Assembly (NCBI GenBank): GCA_934525595.1
Contig: CAKSZJ010000008.1
Location: 1 to 64,000, forward strand
Reading direction: 5' to 3'
Length of the DNA stretch: 64,000 bases
Origin: an uncultured Chiayiivirga sp.
GTDB lineage: Bacteria; Pseudomonadota; Gammaproteobacteria; Xanthomonadales; Xanthomonadaceae
Shown here: in pieces, positions 26,979 through 36,025 of the stretch
Numbering within the stretch: position 1 is the stretch's first letter
Layout of the letters: the number at the start of each line of letters is the position of its first letter
Program-made: the position numbers and the translations under genes
Notes under the pieces: generated by a model
The model's input: the letters and a program-made list of their open reading frames with translations, nothing else
Told to the model about the DNA's origin: nothing
The model's database searches: none

Positions 26979-28190
26979 ATGAATAAGCTGGCTTTGATCG
27001 TGCCCGGTCTCCATCTGGGTGGCGGCGTGCCCGCTGTGGCGCGCTTCGTGTGGGAGACCGCGCAGCGGGATGGAGATTGGGAGGTCAAGCCGATCTCGCT
27101 GTGCATGGCGTCTGACGATCTTGAAAGCACCTCAGTGGTCGATCCCACCAGCCTGTTTCGTGCACCGCATGTTGGCCAACGGAAGTGGATGGGGCGCGAT
27201 GTTCCACATATTGGTGCCCGCTTCGGTGAACTGGAATTCCAGCGTTACCGTCCACGCAAGGCTCTCTCCGAGCTAGTCGCGGACTGTGATGTTCTTCAGG
27301 TAGTTTGTGGATCGCCTGCATGGGCCAATGCCGTCCTCGGATTGGGCAAGCCGGTATCGCTGCAGGTCGCAACCCTCGCGCGCGTCGAGCGGCGTATGCG
27401 TGATACCGATAGCCGCGGCGCCGTGGCGACCTGGAGACGGGCGATGACCCGCATCACCGACCGCTTGGATGAACGGGCGCTCAGACGGGTGGATGCCATC
27501 CAGCTTGAAAACCAATGGATGCTGAAGTATGCACAACAAGCCAATGAGGGCCGACCAGGCGTTGACATTCGCTACGCGCCACCTGGTGTCGACGCAACCC
27601 TGTTCCACCCACATCTGGGTCGCGAGCCAGCGTCTGGTTACATCCTGTGCGTGGGGCGTCTGGATGATCCGCGCAAGAACATCGCCCTGCTGCTGGAAGC
27701 GTATGCCTTGCTTCCGAAGGTGTTGCGGGAACGGCATCGATTGCTGCTGGCCGGGGCGGGCGGCCCGCCGCCCTCATTCTGGCAACGCGCCGAGGCGCTT
27801 GGATTGCAGGACCGGGTGGAGTTCGTTCTACGACCGGAACAGGCCGAGTTGATCGCGCTTTACCAGCAAGCTGCGGTGTTTGTCCTGCCTTCGGACGAAG
27901 AAGGGCTGGGCATTGTGGTCCTAGAGGCCATGGCCTGCGCGGTGCCGGTGGTCTCCACCCGCAGCGGTGGTCCCGACGGCATCCTGACCGACGGCGTCGA
28001 CGGCTACCTGGTGCCGCTGGATTCTGCGGCGCAAATGTCCGAGCGCATTTTAGTGCTGCTGGAGAATCGTGAATCCAATCTCCGGATCGGTGGCAATGCC
28101 AGACGATCGGTGGAAAAGCGATACGAGGATAGGGTGGCCGGCCAGGTGTTCGTGGACATGTGGCATCGGTTGCTCGATCGCAGGTCATGA
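26979..28190 (+). CDS. Glycosyltransferase family 4 (GT1-like C-terminal domain)
   Basis: 403 residues. MNKLALIVPGLHLGGGVPAVARFV is the N-terminal acceptor domain; the C-terminal Glycos_transf_1 domain shows ILCVGRLDDPRKNIALLLEAY, LLLAGAGGPPP and DEEGLGIVVLEAMACAVPVV (E-x7-E). Retaining transferase; donor unknown. ATG 26979 is preferred over TTG 26970. It follows the FkbM gene after 52 bp. Confidence 0.9.
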   Translation: MNKLALIVPGLHLGGGVPAVARFVWETAQRDGDWEVKPISLCMASDDLESTSVVDPTSLFRAPHVGQRKWMGRDVPHIGARFGELEFQRYRPRKALSELVADCDVLQVVCGSPAWANAVLGLGKPVSLQVATLARVERRMRDTDSRGAVATWRRAMTRITDRLDERALRRVDAIQLENQWMLKYAQQANEGRPGVDIRYAPPGVDATLFHPHLGREPASGYILCVGRLDDPRKNIALLLEAYALLPKVLRERHRLLLAGAGGPPPSFWQRAEALGLQDRVEFVLRPEQAELIALYQQAAVFVLPSDEEGLGIVVLEAMACAVPVVSTRSGGPDGILTDGVDGYLVPLDSAAQMSERILVLLENRESNLRIGGNARRSVEKRYEDRVAGQVFVDMWHRLLDRRS

Positions 28191-28284
28191 TTCGAATAGA
28201 TTCCCGCCAGAATCGGAAGGAATTCCGTCGGGGTAGCCGGGGTAATTGAAGGGCGGAATCGCCCATGGCTTGGAGCTGCGGTCT

Positions 28285-29217
28285 ATGGATTTGTCGTTTG
28301 TATGCCCTGAAGACCATCGTGTTCTTGAGAACGAGGGCAACCTTTTGCGATGCAGGCACTGTGGCACCTCGTATCCAGTAGAGGAGGGAATTGCCCGCTT
28401 CCTGCAGATCAACGACCCATTCTACGAGGGCGTGTACCGGAGTCAGGTACGGTTCGTGCCGAAGAGCGAGCGCGCTTGGCACGCATGGCCATTATGGTTG
28501 ATCAACAGCGGGTATATGTGGGCGGTGCGAAAGCATGTTGCCGCGGGTTCTACCGTAGTCGAGCTAGGAGGCGCGGGAGGTGTACGCTATTTCGCACATC
28601 GTTACCGAATGGTTGCGTGCGATATTTCGCATGGTTCCTTGTCCAGTGTTGAGGGCTACGCGGCGCGCATCCAAACCGATGCAGCGATCTGCATTCCAAT
28701 AGCCGACGGCATGGCGGATGCAGTAGTCAGCTCGTATTTCTGGGAGCACATGAGCCCAGCGATGAAAGCCAGTGTGCTGCAAGAGTGCCAGCGCATTCTA
28801 CGCCCGGGCGGAAAGATCGTATTTCTCCATGATGTCCAGACCGATAGCCCGTTGATAAAGCATTATCGGGAATTGGCGCCGGCGCTGTACCAACGGTTGT
28901 TCTTGGACGGGGATGGCCATGTCGGATACGAAACGCCGAAGGCGAATATTGAATCCTTCGAGCGAGAAGGATTCAGGGTGCTGATTGATCACGGGATGGA
29001 AAAAACCTGGATTCAGTCGGCGTCGGCTTACACTAAACTTGCTCAATTTCCAGGCCGTTACGCTTCGCTTTTTGCGCGGCTAGGAAAGCTTGAAAACGGG
29101 TGGACTTTTCTGCCGTACACCCTCGCGAAGCGAATGATTGATGCGCTGGTTGCGCCGTTGTTGCCAGCCAAATGGGCGCGTATCCAGTTGCTTGTTGCTC
29201 AGAAGGTGATCGAGTGA
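28285..29217 (+). CDS. Methyltransferase with N-terminal Trm112-like zinc motif
   Basis: 310 residues. Residues 1-40 (FVCPEDH ... LLRCRHCGTSYPVEEGIARFL) form a Trm112p-like zinc-ribbon with C-x(n)-CxxC. The SAM-binding core follows (VVELGGAGGVRYFAHRY, DAVVSSYFWEHMSPAMKASVLQECQRILRPGGKIVFLHD). Such fusions occur with sugar or lipid-linked methyltransferases in surface-polysaccharide loci. ATG 28285 is chosen because the ribbon begins there. Substrate unknown. Confidence 0.85.
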   Translation: MDLSFVCPEDHRVLENEGNLLRCRHCGTSYPVEEGIARFLQINDPFYEGVYRSQVRFVPKSERAWHAWPLWLINSGYMWAVRKHVAAGSTVVELGGAGGVRYFAHRYRMVACDISHGSLSSVEGYAARIQTDAAICIPIADGMADAVVSSYFWEHMSPAMKASVLQECQRILRPGGKIVFLHDVQTDSPLIKHYRELAPALYQRLFLDGDGHVGYETPKANIESFEREGFRVLIDHGMEKTWIQSASAYTKLAQFPGRYASLFARLGKLENGWTFLPYTLAKRMIDALVAPLLPAKWARIQLLVAQKVIE

Positions 29218-29272
29218 CGAAATGTTCGGCCGTTGATGCCTTGTACTACCAGCTTAAAGGGAGGGGGGCATC

Positions 29273-31042
29273 GTGTGTGGTTTGATCGCAGGGCTTTCGA
29301 CCGGTGAAGTCAAGGCGCAAATATTGCGCCTGGCTATGAGCCGCATGCGCCCCCGTGGCCCCGACGGCGAAGGCCTGTGGCAGGAAGATGGTGTTGCATT
29401 GGGTCACCGCCGTCTCGCCATCCTGGACCTGGACGAGCGCGCCGCACAGCCGATGCATTCGATCGATGGGCGTTATGTCATCGTCTTCAATGGCGAGATC
29501 TACAACTTCCGCGACCTGCGCCTTGGGTTGCAGCACGACGGTCATGTGTTTCGCACTGAAAGCGATACCGAAGTGTTGCTGGCGCTGTTCGCGCGCGATG
29601 GCGAGGCGATGTTGCCCAAGCTGCACGGCATGTTTGCATTCGTCATCTGGGACAGGCAGTTGCAGCGTGGGTTCGTGGCCCGCGATCCGTACGGGATCAA
29701 GCCACTGTATGTAGCGCAGATCGATGGTGGGGTGTTGCTGGCCTCGCAGGTCAAGGCGCTGTTGGCCACCGGGCTGGTCTCCACCGAAGCCGATCCCGAA
29801 GGGCAAGCCGGGTTCTGGATGCTGGGTAGCGTACCGGAGCCGTACACCTGGTACCGCGCCATTCGCGCCATCCCGGCAGGGCATTGCGCGTGGATCCAGG
29901 AAAATGCGTTGTCCGCGACCTCCTGCTGGCATGACATCGGTGCCGCGTGGCGTACTACGCCGCAGGCAACGCAGCCGGATTCCGATGTGCAGGCACAGGT
30001 TCGCAGCGCACTGCGCGAATCGGTGGCGCGGCACCTGGTGGCCGACGTGCCGGTGGGCGTGTTCCTGTCCGGCGGCATCGATTCCGGTGCCTTGGCCGGC
30101 TTGATGGTGGAGGCCGGTGCCCGCGATGTGCAAGGCATCACCATTGCCTACGACGAGTTTGTCGGCAGCCATGAAGACGAAGCCCCGGTCGCTGCTGCCA
30201 TCGCCCGGCATTACGGCATTGCCCATCACGTCCGGCGTGTAGGCAAAGAGGAGTTCTTGCAGGACTTGCCGCGCATCTTCGATGCGATGGACCAGCCCAG
30301 CATCGACGGCATCAACACCTGGTATGCCAGCAAGGCGGTGGCCGAACTGGGCCTGAAAGTAGTGGTGTCGGGCGTGGGCGGCGATGAACTGTTCCAGGGC
30401 TATTCCAGTTTCGATCAGCTGCCTAGGCTGGTGCGACGCTGGCGTGCGCTGTCGGCTATTCCCGGGATGCAATGGCTGGGCCGCAAGGCGGGGCAAGTGC
30501 AGGCGCAGCGCAGCGGCAATGCGCGCTGGCGGCATGCGGCGGATTGGGCGCGCACGATGGAAGGCGCATGGTGGCTGCGGCGTGGTTTGTTTGCACCGAA
30601 TGCACTGCCGCATGCAGCGGTAGTGCATGATTTCGATGTGGTGCAGCAGGTGCGGGCCATGACCGGTGCGCTGCCAGCGGACCCGCGCCTGGCCTTGGCC
30701 CAGATCGAATCCATGACCTATCTTCGCAACCAGCTGTTGCGCGACAGCGACTGGGCCAGCATGGCCCACAGCGTGGAATTGCGTACGCCGTTTGTGGATG
30801 CGTATCTGCTCGCGCAACTGCAGCCACTGTTGGCTAACTTCGCGCGTTTTCAGAGCAAGCGTTTGCTGGCAAATGCGCCGGCCAAGCCATTGCCTGAAAG
30901 TATCATTCAGCGCAAGAAGACCGGTTTTGGTATCCCGGTGCCAAGGTGGTTGGCCGAGGCGGGGATTACGCGTAATGATGGCAGCCGCGGCTGGGCGCAG
31001 GAAGTGGCGAAGTCTTGTTTTTCCGATGGGCGCATGCAATGA
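29273..31042 (+). CDS. asnB: Glutamine-hydrolysing asparagine synthetase-like amidotransferase
   Basis: 589 residues. Nucleophile Cys2 (MCGLIAG), RPRGPDGEG and NGEIYN of the class II glutaminase domain; ATP-pyrophosphatase motif SGGIDS (266-271), GVGGDELFQGY, and C-terminal RTPFVDAYLL. In polysaccharide loci such enzymes amidate uronic acids, and a TviB-like uronate producer is encoded at 6883, so a sugar-uronamide is a sensible guess (inference). It differs from the Cys2-lacking paralogue at 42760. GTG 29273 follows GGGAGGGGGGC. It overlaps the next gene by 4 nt. Confidence 0.92.
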   Translation: MCGLIAGLSTGEVKAQILRLAMSRMRPRGPDGEGLWQEDGVALGHRRLAILDLDERAAQPMHSIDGRYVIVFNGEIYNFRDLRLGLQHDGHVFRTESDTEVLLALFARDGEAMLPKLHGMFAFVIWDRQLQRGFVARDPYGIKPLYVAQIDGGVLLASQVKALLATGLVSTEADPEGQAGFWMLGSVPEPYTWYRAIRAIPAGHCAWIQENALSATSCWHDIGAAWRTTPQATQPDSDVQAQVRSALRESVARHLVADVPVGVFLSGGIDSGALAGLMVEAGARDVQGITIAYDEFVGSHEDEAPVAAAIARHYGIAHHVRRVGKEEFLQDLPRIFDAMDQPSIDGINTWYASKAVAELGLKVVVSGVGGDELFQGYSSFDQLPRLVRRWRALSAIPGMQWLGRKAGQVQAQRSGNARWRHAADWARTMEGAWWLRRGLFAPNALPHAAVVHDFDVVQQVRAMTGALPADPRLALAQIESMTYLRNQLLRDSDWASMAHSVELRTPFVDAYLLAQLQPLLANFARFQSKRLLANAPAKPLPESIIQRKKTGFGIPVPRWLAEAGITRNDGSRGWAQEVAKSCFSDGRMQ

Positions 31043-32187
31043 AATTGGTGCACGTGATACCGCATATGGACGAGGAGGCCACGGGGCCAACACAGTCCGT
31101 TGTACGTCTTTGCGAAGCGCTTGCCGCGAAAGGCGAGACCGTGGATATGCATACGATGGCGGCAAAGGGAGCACCCGAAGGGGTCAATCTCAAAGTTCAC
31201 GACGAATGGAAGCCGCTGGGTCGATTCGGGTTCTCGCTTGAGTTGGTGCGATCGCTGGCCGCTGCCTCGCGTTCCTGTGACATTCTCCACAATCACAGTT
31301 TGTGGTCCTTCCCCAACATGGCTGCAGGGATTGCCGTGGGGGGCAAGCAGGCGCGGCTGGTCACCTCGCCACGTGGCACGTTGGCCCCCGCTGCTCGCGC
31401 CCGCTCGCGCATGAAGAAGCGGGTTTTCAAGCCTCTGCAATGGCCTGCAATCACCCGGGCCTGCCTGCTGCATGCCACCAGCGAGATGGAATATGCAGAC
31501 ATTCGGGAGTATGGCTTGCGTCATCCGGTCGTGGTCATCCCCAACGGTATTGATATCCCGAAACTGCCTGAGGATTCCACCACGGGCTTGTCGGAAGACA
31601 TGGGGAGTGGTCGTAGACGGCTGCTGTTTCTTGGCAGGCTGCATCCGATCAAGGGCATTGAGCTGCTGCTGGAAGCCTGGCAAGTATTGCAAGACGCCCA
31701 TCCGGGATGGGACCTGGCCATTGCAGGCAAAGGTGATGAAACCTATGTCGCCTCCTTGCAGGCACTGGTCGCACGCCTCAAGCTGAAGCGTGTGGAGTTC
31801 ATCGGCCCTGTCTACGGCGCCGAGAAGACGCGTCTGTATCGGGCCTCGCATCTGTTCGTGTTACCCACGTTCACCGAGAATTTCGGCATGGCCATTGCCG
31901 AAGCGCAGGCCCATGCGTTACCGGTCATCACCACCCGGGGAGCACCATGGAGTGGCCTGGGTTCACGCCGGAGTGGTTGGTGGGTGGAACGCACGCACGC
32001 CGAACTCGTGATTGCACTCGAAGAGGCCATGGGGCTGGATCCTGCTGCCTTGGATCAGATGGGGCAACGGGGCCGGCAGTGGATGATTTCCGATTTCGAT
32101 TGGGCCTCGGTGGCGCAGCAGATGGCGGCGGCGTATCGATGGGTGGTCGATGGAGGCGCGCCTCCCAGCTGCCTTCGTCTGGAGTAG
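31039..32187 (+). CDS. Glycosyltransferase family 4
   Basis: 382 residues. MKLVHVIPHMDEEATGPTQSVVRL, then LHNHSLWSFPN, TSPRGTLAPAA and VVIPNGIDI (typical of GT4 in colanic/succinoglycan-type loci), LLFLGRLHPIKGIELLLEAW and PTFTENFGMAIAEAQAHALPVI (E-x7-E). Cytoplasmic or membrane-associated retaining transferase; donor not predictable. Its start overlaps the asnB stop, which fits co-translation. Confidence 0.9.
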   Translation: MKLVHVIPHMDEEATGPTQSVVRLCEALAAKGETVDMHTMAAKGAPEGVNLKVHDEWKPLGRFGFSLELVRSLAAASRSCDILHNHSLWSFPNMAAGIAVGGKQARLVTSPRGTLAPAARARSRMKKRVFKPLQWPAITRACLLHATSEMEYADIREYGLRHPVVVIPNGIDIPKLPEDSTTGLSEDMGSGRRRLLFLGRLHPIKGIELLLEAWQVLQDAHPGWDLAIAGKGDETYVASLQALVARLKLKRVEFIGPVYGAEKTRLYRASHLFVLPTFTENFGMAIAEAQAHALPVITTRGAPWSGLGSRRSGWWVERTHAELVIALEEAMGLDPAALDQMGQRGRQWMISDFDWASVAQQMAAAYRWVVDGGAPPSCLRLE

Positions 32188-32190
32188 GCC

Positions 32191-32997
32191 ATGACCAGCA
32201 TTCATCCCCGTTCGGGCAGTGATGTCGGTGTATTCATCCTTGCCAGGAATGAGCAAAAGAACATTCGCAGATCCCTGGAGGCGCTGCGGGAGTCCTCTTG
32301 GGACGTGATCGTGCTGGACTCCGGGTCGACCGATGCCACGCCCGACATCGTGCGCGAATCCGGATTCGCCCGGTTGCAGGACTACGTTTATCGCGATCAT
32401 TGCATCGCCTACAACGAAATTACCTCGCAACTGGGCTCGGCCTACCGGCATGTGGTCATCCTGGACTCGGACATGATCGTATCGGTCGATCTCCGCCAGG
32501 AGATTGACGCATTGACTCGCGCCGGGGGTTTCGACGCGGTCGATGTGGGAATCGAGATGTGCGTGGACGGCACACCGTTACGATTCGGATCCCTTTGTCC
32601 ACCCAAGCCATTCCTGTTCGCCACCGGTCAGTCGTACTTCGAGAACGTAGGGCACGGCGAGCGCTTGCGCGAAGGCCTGCGAGTCCAGCGCGCAACGCAC
32701 AAGCTGCGGCACGATGACCGCAAGGACTACGCAGACTACCTGCAGTCTCAGGCCCGGTATTCGCGCAACCTGGTCGTTCGAAAGGCTGCGGGTGAGTTGT
32801 CCGGACGCGACCGGATCCGGGTCAGGTGGCCACTGCTGGTCTTTGCCGTGCCCTTCGTCTCCTACTTCCTCAAAGGCGGCTTCCTGGATGGGAAAGCCGG
32901 TGCCCTCTATGCGCTCGACCGGCTGATTGCCGAAGCCATCATGTACCGGCAGGCGCTTGCCGATCGGCGACCCGGGAATCGAGAGGTGGGGGAATGA
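32191..32997 (+). CDS. Glycosyltransferase family 2 (WaaE/KdtX-like)
   Basis: 268 residues. VGVFILARNEQKNIRRSLEAL, VLDSGSTDATPDIVRE, VVILDSDMIVSVDL (DxD). The C-terminal part (RKDYADYLQSQARYSRNLV ... FLKGGFLDGKAGALYALDRLIAEAIMY) is the pattern of WaaE/LgtF-type beta-glucosyltransferases with a C-terminal membrane-binding helix. Start 3 bp after the preceding stop. Last gene of the AT-richer transferase block; 153 bp without a gene follow before fnlA. Confidence 0.88.
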   Translation: MTSIHPRSGSDVGVFILARNEQKNIRRSLEALRESSWDVIVLDSGSTDATPDIVRESGFARLQDYVYRDHCIAYNEITSQLGSAYRHVVILDSDMIVSVDLRQEIDALTRAGGFDAVDVGIEMCVDGTPLRFGSLCPPKPFLFATGQSYFENVGHGERLREGLRVQRATHKLRHDDRKDYADYLQSQARYSRNLVVRKAAGELSGRDRIRVRWPLLVFAVPFVSYFLKGGFLDGKAGALYALDRLIAEAIMYRQALADRRPGNREVGE

Positions 32998-33150
32998 TTG
33001 CGGAAGATCGGGTGAATGGGAATGGCGGTCGCCTGATACAAGCAGCCATTTTTGTAAATACCCGGAAGCGATAATCCATGGCAACGATCAAAGTGTTTGC
33101 GACCCGCCACGCCCCTGATCGATGAGCCATATTCCATTTGGAGCCGTTGA

Positions 33151-34185
33151 ATGTTTGAAAGAAATACCCTCCTGATCACCGGCGGCACCGGTTCCTTCGG
33201 CAATGCCGTGTTGCGCCGCTTCCTGCAGACCGGCCTGGATGAGGTCCGCATCCTCAGTCGCGACGAGAAGAAGCAGGACGACATGCGCAAGCGCTATGCG
33301 TCGGACAAGCTGAAGTTCTACATCGGCGACGTGCGCGACCCGGCCAGCGTGATGAGCGCGATGCGCGGGGTGGACTACGTGTTCCATGCGGCGGCGCTGA
33401 AGCAGGTGCCGTCCTGCGAGTTCCATCCGATGGAAGCGGTGAAGACCAATGTCATCGGCACCGAGAATGCCACCGAGGCGGCGATCCAGTGCGGCGTGAA
33501 GCGCATGATCTGCCTGAGCACGGACAAGGCCGTGTATCCCATCAATGCCATGGGCATTTCCAAGGCGATGATGGAAAAGGTGTTCCTCGCCAAGTCGCGC
33601 AACGTGGATCCGGCCAAAACCACCATCTGCGGCACCCGCTACGGCAACGTGATGGCCTCGCGCGGATCGGTGATTCCGCTGTTCGTCAACCAGATCAATG
33701 CCGGCATGCCGATCACCATCACCGATCCGGACATGACCCGGTTCATGATGACCCTGGATGATGCGGTGGACCTGGTGCTGTATGCGTTCGAGCACGGCAA
33801 CAGCGGCGACATCTTCGTGCAGAAAGCGCCTGCCGCCACCATGGATACCCTGGCCCGCGCCTTGACCGAACTGCTGGGCAAACCGGACCACCCGATCCGG
33901 ATCATCGGTACCCGCCATGGCGAGAAGAAGCACGAAACCCTGCTCAGCCGCGAAGAGATGACCCACGCGCAGGACCTGCCGGGCTATTTCCGCGTGCCGC
34001 CGGACCTGCGCGATCTGAACTACGGCAAGTTCGTGGAGCAAGGCGAGAAGCGCATCACCGAGGCGCAGGATTACACCTCGGACAACACCGAACGACTGGA
34101 TGTGGAAGGCATGAAGCAACTGCTGATGAAGCTTGATTTCGTGCGCGACCTGGTCGCCGGGCGTCCCGCCGTGCCGGTGGATTGA
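33151..34185 (+). CDS. fnlA: UDP-GlcNAc 4,6-dehydratase/5-epimerase (FnlA/CapE/WbjB)
   Basis: 344 residues. First step of UDP-N-acetyl-L-fucosamine synthesis. Seen: LLITGGTGSFGNAVLRRFL, ILSRDEKKQDDMRKRY, YVFHAAALKQVPSCEFHPMEAVKTN, LSTDKAVYPINAMGISKAMMEK (active-site M/K in place of YxxxK, typical of the family), GTRYGNVMASRGSVIPLF, and RHGEKKHETLLSREE. GC content returns to the high level of the flanking genome. Coupled to fnlB by 1 bp. Confidence 0.95.
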   Translation: MFERNTLLITGGTGSFGNAVLRRFLQTGLDEVRILSRDEKKQDDMRKRYASDKLKFYIGDVRDPASVMSAMRGVDYVFHAAALKQVPSCEFHPMEAVKTNVIGTENATEAAIQCGVKRMICLSTDKAVYPINAMGISKAMMEKVFLAKSRNVDPAKTTICGTRYGNVMASRGSVIPLFVNQINAGMPITITDPDMTRFMMTLDDAVDLVLYAFEHGNSGDIFVQKAPAATMDTLARALTELLGKPDHPIRIIGTRHGEKKHETLLSREEMTHAQDLPGYFRVPPDLRDLNYGKFVEQGEKRITEAQDYTSDNTERLDVEGMKQLLMKLDFVRDLVAGRPAVPVD

Positions 34186-34186
34186 G

Positions 34187-35296
34187 ATGAAGATCCTGAT
34201 CACCGGCGCCGACGGCTTCATCGGCAGGAACTTGCGCGTTTTCCTCGGCGAACGCGAGGGGTACGAAGTGCTCGCGGTCACCCGTCAGACCACGGATGCC
34301 GAACTGCGCCAGCTGGCGGCGCAGGCGGATGCGGTGGTCCACCTGGCAGGGGTGAATCGTCCGCAGGACCCCGCGGAATTCGCGGCCGGCAACGCGGATT
34401 TCACTTCACGCCTGTGCGAGGCCTTGCTCGCGACCGGACGCGCCATCCCGGTGGCGTTCGCGTCCTCGATCCAGGCGGAGCGCGACAACCCCTACGGCTT
34501 GAGCAAGCGGCAGGCGGAAGAACACCTCGGCGAATACGGCCGCAGCAGCGGTGCGCCGGTCGGCCTGTACCGCCTGGCCAATGTGTTCGGCAAATGGTCG
34601 CGTCCGGACTACAACTCCGCGGTGGCCACCTTCTGCCACAACATCGCGCGCGGCCTGCCGATCCGCATCGACAATCCCGATGCGCCGATCCATCTGGTGT
34701 ACGTGGACGACGTGGTGGCCGCGCTGCTGGCCTTCGTCGAAGCGCCGCCCGCCGGCGTGCAGCTGCTCGATGCGGAGCCCGTGCGTGCCACCACCGTGGG
34801 CGAGCTGGCGCGGCAGATCGAAGCCTTCAAGGATGTGCGCAGCACGCTGGTCACCGAGCGCGTGGGCACCGGGCTGGTGCGGGCGTTGTACGCCACCTAC
34901 GTCAGCTTCCTGCCGCCCGAGGCTTTCAGCTACGGGGTGCCGAAGTACGGCGATGCGCGCGGCGTGTTCGTGGAAATGCTGAAGACGCCGGACTGCGGCC
35001 AGTTCTCGTTCTTCACCGCGCACCCGGGCATCACCCGCGGCGGCCATTACCATCACAGCAAGACCGAGAAGTTCCTGGTCATCAAGGGCCGGGCGCGCTA
35101 CCGCTTCCGGCATCTGCTGACGGACGAGATCTTCGAGGTCGAAAGCCATGGCGACGAACCGCTGGTGGTCGAGACCATCCCGGGCTGGGCGCACGACATC
35201 ACCAATATCGGCGACGACGAACTGGTGGTGATGCTGTGGGCGAACGAGATCTTCGACCGGCAGAAGCCGGATACGGTGGCGAGCCGGGTGGCTTGA
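34187..35296 (+). CDS. fnlB: UDP-2-acetamido-2,6-dideoxy-hexulose epimerase/reductase (FnlB/CapF/WbjC)
   Basis: 369 residues, two domains: N-terminal SDR (ILITGADGFIGRNL, VVHLAGVNRPQDPAEF, YGLSKRQAEE) and C-terminal cupin (about 250-365: YGDARGVFVEMLKTPDCGQFSFFTAHPGITRGGHYHHSKTEKFLVIKG pattern, with the zinc-binding His set). This bifunctional layout is specific to CapF-type enzymes. The product feeds FnlC. The stop codon overlaps the -35 of a vapBC-like module inserted before fnlC. Confidence 0.95.
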   Translation: MKILITGADGFIGRNLRVFLGEREGYEVLAVTRQTTDAELRQLAAQADAVVHLAGVNRPQDPAEFAAGNADFTSRLCEALLATGRAIPVAFASSIQAERDNPYGLSKRQAEEHLGEYGRSSGAPVGLYRLANVFGKWSRPDYNSAVATFCHNIARGLPIRIDNPDAPIHLVYVDDVVAALLAFVEAPPAGVQLLDAEPVRATTVGELARQIEAFKDVRSTLVTERVGTGLVRALYATYVSFLPPEAFSYGVPKYGDARGVFVEMLKTPDCGQFSFFTAHPGITRGGHYHHSKTEKFLVIKGRARYRFRHLLTDEIFEVESHGDEPLVVETIPGWAHDITNIGDDELVVMLWANEIFDRQKPDTVASRVA

Positions 35297-35345
35297 CTTC
35301 AGCACCTGGAGTGACAGGATATACATGATGGGTCGTGTATATCCT
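35293..35345 (+). promoter_or_regulatory. Promoter and operator palindrome of the vapBC-like pair
   Basis: Perfect 10-bp inverted repeat AGGATATACA (35316-35325) / TGTATATCCT (35336-35345) with a 10-nt spacer. TTGACT (35293-35298) is a -35 candidate with the -10 inside the left arm. A strong ribosome site AGGAGG follows (35347-35352), 5 nt before ATG 35358. This is the usual layout of autoregulated VapB/MazE operators. Confidence 0.75.
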
Positions 35346-35357
35346 TAGGAGGTCGCC

Positions 35358-35591
35358 ATGAAAGTCGCCAAATGGGGCAATAGCCTGGCCGTGCGCTTGC
35401 CCATGGCCGTGGTCGAAGCGCTGGAATTGCAAGACGGCGACGAGATCGAGATCCGGGTGGACGATCCCCGCACCCTGACTGTCGCGAAGAAGCCCGATCT
35501 CGAAGAAATGTTCGCGCGCGTGCGCAAGCTGCGCGGCAAGATGCCCAAGGACTACAAGTTCAATCGCGAAGAGCTTTACGAGCGTGATTGA
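35358..35591 (+). CDS. vapB: AbrB-type antitoxin (VapB/MazE-like)
   Basis: 77 residues. The N-terminal SpoVT/AbrB swapped-hairpin domain (MKVAKWGNSLAVRLPMAVVEALELQDGDEIEIRVDD) binds DNA; the C-terminal acidic/basic tail (KPDLEEMFARVRKLRGKMPKDYKFNREELYERD) would thread into the toxin. It overlaps the PIN-domain gene by 8 nt. The palindrome just upstream is its likely operator. Position between fnlB and fnlC splits an otherwise contiguous sugar operon. Confidence 0.9.
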   Translation: MKVAKWGNSLAVRLPMAVVEALELQDGDEIEIRVDDPRTLTVAKKPDLEEMFARVRKLRGKMPKDYKFNREELYERD

Positions 35592-36006
35592 CCGGGTCTT
35601 TTTCGACAGCAATGTCCTGCTCTACATGCTGTCGGAAGATAGGGCCAAGGCCAATCATGCGGAAATCCTGCTGGCCGGCGGTGGCACCATCAGCGTGCAG
35701 GTGCTCAATGAGCTGACCCTCGCAGGTCGACGCAAGTTCGGCCTGGACTGGGTCGGCATCGACCAGTTCCTCATGCTGGTGCGCGCGCAGTGCGTGATCA
35801 GGCCGATGACCGAGGACACCTACGACCTCGGTCGCAAGCTGGCCGAGCGTTACCAGCTCCCCGTATACGACGCCATGATCGTGGCAGCGGCGCTGCTGGC
35901 GGACGCGGACACGCTGTACAGCGAAGACATGCACGACGGCTTGCTGGTCGAGGATCGGCTGCGCATCCGCAATCCGTTCCGGGCCCGGTCGGTGCAGGAA
36001 ACATGA
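35584..36006 (+). CDS. vapC: PIN-domain ribonuclease toxin (VapC-like)
   Basis: 140 residues from GTG 35584. PIN-fold acidic residues are seen: D8 in RVFFDSNVLLYM, the glutamate of QVLNELTLAGRR, and the aspartates of YQLPVYDAMIVAAALLADADTLYSEDMHDG. VapC toxins cut tRNA or rRNA and are held inactive by VapB (known). All catalytic positions are present, so the toxin should be functional, and the upstream antitoxin looks intact. It ends 19 bp before fnlC. Confidence 0.9.
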   Translation: MIDRVFFDSNVLLYMLSEDRAKANHAEILLAGGGTISVQVLNELTLAGRRKFGLDWVGIDQFLMLVRAQCVIRPMTEDTYDLGRKLAERYQLPVYDAMIVAAALLADADTLYSEDMHDGLLVEDRLRIRNPFRARSVQET

Positions 36007-36025
36007 CCACGATGGAAGTCGCCGC

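Noticed and set aside
33000..33150. Promoter or small gene between the GT2 gene and fnlA
   Set aside because: Some AT-rich text is present but no spaced -35/-10 pair or coding frame could be defended.
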